This document shows positions 60,266 to 64,000 of a stretch of DNA of 64,000 bases, piece after piece; the stretch's first letter is position 1; each line of letters opens with the position of its first letter. Made by a program: the position numbers and the translations under genes. Under the pieces are notes generated by a model that saw only the letters and a list, made by a program, of their open reading frames with translations, did no database searches and had not been told where the DNA came from. This stretch comes from Aquamicrobium sp. Lineage in GTDB: Bacteria; Pseudomonadota; Alphaproteobacteria; Rhizobiales; Rhizobiaceae. The stretch spans positions 186,001 to 250,000 of the forward strand of contig JAHHDT010000005.1 of the NCBI GenBank assembly GCA_019739225.1. The letters run 5' to 3'.

Positions 60266-60924
60266 GAGCTACGCCCTTCCAAGGTTTCGTCCACCGCCTT
60301 ACGCAGCGCTCGCGCCGCCTGTGCGATGTCGTCGGCGCGAAAGATTGCGGAGATGACCGCGACCCCGGATGCACCGGCGGCGACGACTGCGCGGGTGCGT
60401 TCCACGTCGATCCCCGCGATCGCACCGACGGGCAGGTCGGAGCGTGCCCCGGCAATCCGCCGCCGCAGGTCCGCGAAGCCATCGAGACCGACAGGCGGGT
60501 CCGGATTGTCCTTCGACAGCGTCTCGAACACGCCGCCAATGCAGGCATAGTCGATGGGCGCGGCGATGGCGGCATCGGCATCGGCCGCATTCTTCACCGT
60601 CAGCCCTATGATCGCATTCGTGCCGAGAAGCTGCCGCGCGGTCGCCGCCGGCATGTCGTCCCGGCCGAGATGAACGCCGTGCGCTTCGGCAGCCATCGCA
60701 ACGTCAAGCCTGTCGTTGACGACGAGCGGTACGCCACTGCCGGCTATGGCCTCGCGGATCGTGATAGCGTTCTCGATCATCGCCCGGGTCGAGGCATGCT
60801 TGTCGCGATACTGGATGATCGTCGCGCCGTTCGATGCCGCGATGGCTGCAAGGTCCGGCAGCGGTCCGAGAGCGCAGAGCGATCCGTCGACGATCGCATT
60901 CAGCCTGTAATCAACTCTGGGCAT
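60262..60924 (-). CDS. thiE: thiamine phosphate synthase ThiE
   Basis: About 220 residues of ThiE TIM-barrel. IQYRDKHAS is the Arg-Asp-Lys diphosphate site, [19 protein letters not shown] the core, and [19 protein letters not shown] the loop before the last phosphate site ([10 protein letters not shown]). It joins HMP-PP and thiazole phosphate. ATG 60924 overlaps thiM by 14 bp. Confidence 0.95.
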   Translation of the reverse strand: MPRVDYRLNAIVDGSLCALGPLPDLAAIAASNGATIIQYRDKHASTRAMIENAITIREAIAGSGVPLVVNDRLDVAMAAEAHGVHLGRDDMPAATARQLLGTNAIIGLTVKNAADADAAIAAPIDYACIGGVFETLSKDNPDPPVGLDGFADLRRRIAGARSDLPVGAIAGIDVERTRAVVAAGASGVAVISAIFRADDIAQAARALRKAVDETLEGRSS

Positions 60925-61642
60925 GAGCCACCCTCGCGCGTGTCGTGATTTCTGCCGGACCGATCCTGTCGAGCGCATCGAGAAACGCCGGCTCGAAACT
61001 GCCCGGCCCATGCGCCGTCTCGCCGGCGATCTCCGCCGCGACGCCGACCACCAGCATCGCAGCTGCGGCCGCCTGGAAGGCGTCTCTTTCAACTGCGAGG
61101 AATGCGGCGATGATCGCGCCCGACAGGCACCCCGTGCCCGTGACCTTCGCCGTCAGGCCGTGGCCGTTTTCGATTGCAAGCGACCGCTCGCCCAGTCTTA
61201 CCACATCGGCCGCGCCGGTGCGGACGCCGACGACCGGATCGGGCACCGACAGCAGGACGAACTCGCTCGCATTCGCCCGCATGACCGTGGGACCGCGTGC
61301 CAGAAGCTCCTGCGCGAAAGTCGCGCGCGGGGGCGAATAATCGCAATGCGCAGGGTCGAGCACCCACGGCTTTGCCTTGTCGTGAGCCGTATCGAGCGCC
61401 AGCCGGACTGCCTGCCTGCGCTGGTCGTCCAGCGTGCCGAGATTGACCACAAGCGCATCAGCCTTGGCGACGAAGCTGGAAACCTCGTCGACGGAGGACG
61501 TCATCGACGGTATCGCCCCGAGCGCCGACAGCCCGTCTGCCACCAGCTTCTGCACGACCGTGTTCATCAGGCAGTGCACGCGTGGGGTCCCGCCGCGCAG
61601 GCGTGTCAGAATCTCGGCGGCTTGTTCGGGAAAATCGCTCAT
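60911..61642 (-). CDS. thiM: hydroxyethylthiazole kinase ThiM
   Basis: A 243-residue protein with VHCLMNTVVQKLVADGLSAL at the N terminus and VTGTGCLSGAIIAAFLAVE as ATP site. It phosphorylates salvaged hydroxyethylthiazole. Together with ThiD and ThiE it completes a salvage route without the de novo genes thiC, thiG or thiO. It overlaps thiY by 4 bp. Confidence 0.95.
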   Translation of the reverse strand: MSDFPEQAAEILTRLRGGTPRVHCLMNTVVQKLVADGLSALGAIPSMTSSVDEVSSFVAKADALVVNLGTLDDQRRQAVRLALDTAHDKAKPWVLDPAHCDYSPPRATFAQELLARGPTVMRANASEFVLLSVPDPVVGVRTGAADVVRLGERSLAIENGHGLTAKVTGTGCLSGAIIAAFLAVERDAFQAAAAAMLVVGVAAEIAGETAHGPGSFEPAFLDALDRIGPAEITTRARVAHAQS

Positions 61643-62577
61643 TGCAGTTCCACCGCGATCGTGTCGACAGTTGGCGCTGCCTCGATCAATCCGCTTTCAA
61701 CCATGAATGCGCCGAACCGCCGATAGCGGGCGCGGTCGAGCGCCATCGGCCGCTTGGCGAAACGCGGCAGCGTGTCGATCCACGCCTGCCGGTTGAGCGC
61801 GTCGTCAAGGTCGGGGTAGGCGCGGATGAAGAGCTTCCAGCTCTTCTCCGGATGGTTGGTCAGGTGGATCGCACCGCGCTCCACTGCCTGCAGGAAGCGC
61901 GGCAGCCGGTCGTCGTCGGCAAGGTCAGGCCGGGTAACGAAGATCAGCTCGTCATAGACCGGGACGCCGTGCTCCTCGGGAAAGAAGGCGCGGCCCTCAT
62001 GACCTTCTATCCGCATCTGGGTCAGCTCGAAATTGCGAAACCCGCCGACGGTCGCGTCCACCTGTCCGCCGATCAGCGACGGCGAGAGCGAGAAGTTGAC
62101 GTTGATGAGCTCGACATCTTCGAGCCCAACACCGGCGCTCTCCAGCATCCGTCCTAGCATCGCATCCTGAAAACCCGAGACGGAGTAGCCGATGCGTTTG
62201 CCGGCGAGATCGGTGATGCTTTCGATCGGCCCGTCGGCCAGCACGGTCACGGTGTTCAGTGGCGTTTCGACCAGCGTCCCGACGCGGATTAGCGGAACAC
62301 CGGCGGCGTGATCCAGATACAGATTGGGCTGATAGTGGATGCCGATGTCGGCCTGGCCGGACGCGACCGCGCGGGGCACGATGGACGGGTCGGAGGGCGG
62401 CAACAGCTCAACCTCAAGCCCCGCTTCCTCGAACAGACCAAGCTCCTGTGCAACGACAAGCGGCGCGTGGTCGGGATTGACGAACCACTCCAGCAATACG
62501 GTCAGGCGCTCCTGCGCGTGCGATTGTCCTATCGCGGCGAGGCTGAGGGCTATGGCCAGAAGGATGGGTCTTGTCAT
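61639..62577 (-). CDS. thiY: thiamin-precursor ABC transporter binding protein ThiY (NMT1/THI5-like)
   Basis: About 312 residues with a Sec signal peptide (RPILLAIALSLAAIGQSHA). The family block LLEWFVNPDHAPLVVAQELG is followed by GIHYQPNLYLDHAAG and IGYSVSGFQDAML. ThiY binds formylaminopyrimidine in the studied systems. ATG 62577 begins the signal peptide behind AGGAG; ATG 62610 overlapping the permease stop would add 11 residues. The binding protein is downstream of the permease. Confidence 0.92.
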   Translation of the reverse strand: MTRPILLAIALSLAAIGQSHAQERLTVLLEWFVNPDHAPLVVAQELGLFEEAGLEVELLPPSDPSIVPRAVASGQADIGIHYQPNLYLDHAAGVPLIRVGTLVETPLNTVTVLADGPIESITDLAGKRIGYSVSGFQDAMLGRMLESAGVGLEDVELINVNFSLSPSLIGGQVDATVGGFRNFELTQMRIEGHEGRAFFPEEHGVPVYDELIFVTRPDLADDDRLPRFLQAVERGAIHLTNHPEKSWKLFIRAYPDLDDALNRQAWIDTLPRFAKRPMALDRARYRRFGAFMVESGLIEAAPTVDTIAVELQ

Positions 62578-62606
62578 GGTGGTGTTGGCTCCTGAAGGTG
62601 CGGTCG

Positions 62607-63350
62607 TCATGCTTCCCGTGCCCACGGCACGAGAAGCGGCGCCAGCGCGTCGACCAGTCCGCGCAGGGCAAGGGTGAGGGCTGCGACGATGGTCATCGCG
62701 GCAAAGACGGTGTCTGTCTGAAGCCGCGCATTGGCCTGGATCATCACGAAGCCGAGGCCGGCGGAGGCGCCGACCCATTCGCCGATGATCGCGCCCAGCG
62801 GCGCGAGCGGGGCCGCGACCCGCAGGCCGGAAATCAATGCGGGCAAGGCGAGCGGCACGCGGATCTGGAACAGCGTTTCGAGGTTGCCGGCCTGCGTCAG
62901 CGCGGCGGCGTCGAGCACATCGGGGTCGGTGCGCCGCAAACCGTCGGCAAAGGCAGAGGCAACGGGAAAGAAGATGATCAGTGTGGTCATCGCAACCTTG
63001 GAGGCCATGCCGAAACCGAACCACAGCACCAGCAGCGGCGCGATCACGAAGACGGGGAAGGCCTGCGCCACCAGCACCAGAGGCCAGGCGACCGTACCGA
63101 ACCGGGGCAGTGCGACGATGCCCAACGCCGTGACGATGCCCAGGGCAGTCCCGGCCGCGAAGCCAATGGCGATCTCGGCCAGCGTGACCGACGTGTTGGC
63201 GAGGAGATAGTTTCTCTGGCGCCATAGCGCTTCGGCGACGTCGAGCGGGCCCGGCAGGATGTAGGGGGGCGGTTCGAGCACGAGCACAAGCGCCTGCCAG
63301 GCGACCAGCAGGACGACGACAGTGCGCAGAACCGTCGACAGCGTAGACAT
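62607..63350 (-). CDS. thiX: thiamin-precursor ABC transporter permease ThiX
   Basis: A 247-residue permease of the SsuC/TauC/ThiX type: six helices, WFGFGMASKVAMTTLIIFFP and the coupling loop (VLDAAALTQAGNLETLFQIR). It is the first gene after the TPP riboswitch. No gene for the matching ATPase (ThiZ) follows, which is unusual. Confidence 0.92.
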   Translation of the reverse strand: MSTLSTVLRTVVVLLVAWQALVLVLEPPPYILPGPLDVAEALWRQRNYLLANTSVTLAEIAIGFAAGTALGIVTALGIVALPRFGTVAWPLVLVAQAFPVFVIAPLLVLWFGFGMASKVAMTTLIIFFPVASAFADGLRRTDPDVLDAAALTQAGNLETLFQIRVPLALPALISGLRVAAPLAPLGAIIGEWVGASAGLGFVMIQANARLQTDTVFAAMTIVAALTLALRGLVDALAPLLVPWAREA

Positions 63351-63490
63351 GTGCGTTCGCGCTCAGGTCGACTGGTCAGGCGGGCGTTCGAAAAAGAATG
63401 GCTGCATGGCGATCTCCCGATGGTCATCATGGAGATCCAGGCGAAGCGAAGAAGAGATCAGGATTGCCCCGATTGGCGGGACCCTTTTTC

Positions 63491-63572
63491 CGTTCCTACG
63501 CCGGCATGACCCGGATCAGGTTCAAGGGTCCGGCTCAACGCCGTCTCAGCACCGTGCGGTGCACCCCTCGGA
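63491..63572 (-). ncRNA. TPP (THI-box) riboswitch controlling the thiamin operon
   Basis: Reading the minus strand, the conserved THI-box parts are in order: GGGGTGC near 63560, CTGAGA (63544-63549), ACCCTTGAACCTGATC (63514-63529) and GGTCATGCCGGCGTAGGAA. The P2-P5 helices can be drawn. It ends about 140 bp before the thiX start. In proteobacteria TPP binding usually hides the ribosome-binding site or ends transcription, so the whole downstream set, including the TRAP genes, should be repressed by TPP. Confidence 0.95.
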
Positions 63573-63639
63573 ATGGCCGCAACCTATGCAAGGCCACGGC
63601 GATCGTCAACTCGTCCAGATGCGGAGACTGAAGAGGGCC
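63573..63639. other. non-coding part of the 63351-63716 gap
   Basis: Between thiX and the TonB-dependent receptor, besides the riboswitch and terminator, about 65 bp upstream of the aptamer must hold the thiamin operon promoter. No clear -35/-10 pair was recognised. The 140 bp between aptamer and thiX hold the expression platform; I could not draw a definite terminator there. Confidence 0.5.
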
Positions 63640-63679
63640 AGAAAGGAAAGAGCGGCGGCACCTTTCGATGCCGCCGCTC
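63640..63679 (-). terminator. intrinsic terminator of the TonB-dependent receptor gene
   Basis: On the minus strand, a perfect 11-bp stem (GAGCGGCGGCA/TGCCGCCGCTC) with an 8-nt loop is followed by TTTCCTTTCT, 37 bp after the receptor stop. It separates that gene from the thiamin operon. Confidence 0.8.
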
Positions 63680-63716
63680 CTCAGATTGTCGATTTCGTTT
63701 TCTTTATAGGTCGATC

Positions 63717-64000
63717 CTAGAAGCGGACCCGGGCGTTGAAGCGGAATGTGCGGCCGGGCTCCAGATGCGGCATCACGCCGTCGAAGTCCTGGCCGTAGCT
63801 GGCGCGGCTCGTATAGCTCTCGTCGAAGATGTTCCGGGCCTCGGCCCGCAGCGTGATGTTCTGCATCTGCGGCGGCGTGTATTCGACGAAGGCGTTGACG
63901 ACTTCGTAGGCCGGCAAGGCTACTTTCGGCGAACCAGGATCGCTCGGATGACGCACCAGGGTGCGATCGTTCGCAAGGCCGAATTCCGCATCAGCGCCGA
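63717..64000 (-). CDS. TonB-dependent outer-membrane receptor, C-terminal end (cut by window edge)
   Basis: The frame is open to the right edge. The last residues show the beta-barrel end of TonB-dependent receptors: LRAEARNIFDESYTSRASYG and FRFNARVRF with the terminal Phe needed for outer-membrane insertion. GQDFDG and LEPGRTF resemble heme/hemoglobin receptors (weak). The plug domain lies outside. It has its own terminator and so is separate from the thiamin operon. Confidence 0.85.
   Translation of the reverse strand, partial: GADAEFGLANDRTLVRHPSDPGSPKVALPAYEVVNAFVEYTPPQMQNITLRAEARNIFDESYTSRASYGQDFDGVMPHLEPGRTFRFNARVRF

Noticed and set aside
1-64000. CRISPR arrays, tRNA/rRNA genes, prophage or integrative-element ends
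   Set aside because: Searched for by eye as regular direct repeats, cloverleaf genes, integrases and transposases; none recognised.

Overview
The window is high-GC, densely packed DNA from an alphaproteobacterium. It most resembles the Hyphomicrobiales (Mesorhizobium/Phyllobacteriaceae-like). The reasons are the rhizobial C-P lyase gene set with divergent phnF, a RIME-like palindromic repeat between phnJ and phnK, the plcP/glycosyltransferase/btaA/btaB lipid-remodelling set, and many ABC and TRAP importers typical of soil or plant-associated bacteria. I saw no rRNA, tRNA, IS element, prophage or CRISPR array. The assignment is inference; no marker gene is present.

Layout. (1) 1-1.04 kb: end of an aldo/keto reductase, then a flavin reductase. 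(2) 1.0-11.2 kb: a pectin/rhamnogalacturonan-oligosaccharide locus. A LacI repressor is divergent from an operon encoding a GH105 unsaturated uronyl hydrolase, KduI, an unrecognised 845-residue protein and a complete sugar ABC importer. (3) 11.2-16.8 kb: an alpha/beta hydrolase, a LysR regulator divergent from an imine-reductase-like enzyme, and a CpxP/Spy-like protein with its response regulator and histidine kinase. (4) 16.7-39.4 kb: a phosphate-starvation island. It holds phnDCEE, a 2H phosphoesterase, phnM and phnN; then phnGHIJKL with a hexapeptide acetyltransferase and divergent phnF; then ugpBAEC for glycerol-3-phosphate uptake; then plcP, an Agt-like glycosyltransferase, btaA and btaB. 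Together these take up phosphonates and phosphodiesters, break C-P bonds, and replace phospholipids with glyco- and betaine lipids. (5) 39.4-46.9 kb: a DrrAB-like exporter, a LysR regulator divergent from an adenine-deaminase-family protein, a fused 3-dehydroshikimate dehydratase/HPPD-like protein and a frameshifted TetR gene. (6) 47.0-53.3 kb: a polyamine-type ABC importer in one operon with an acyl-CoA ligase and an enoyl-CoA hydratase. (7) 53.4-56.7 kb: a SAM methyltransferase-like protein divergent from a membrane GGDEF-EAL protein. (8) 56.7-63.6 kb: a thiamin salvage and transport operon under a TPP riboswitch (thiX, thiY, thiM, thiE, thiD) running directly into a TRAP transporter. (9) Right edge: C-terminal end of a TonB-dependent receptor with its own terminator.

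The less ordinary items are: the 845-residue protein of the pectin locus; the TRAP transporter translationally coupled to the thiamin genes while thiZ is missing; the 2H phosphoesterase in the place where a PhnP-type enzyme is expected; a 37-codon membrane-protein ORF antisense to the phn operon in the phnI-phnJ gap; and a single-base frameshift in tetR. Family names rest on motifs and recalled similarity only; no database search was run.
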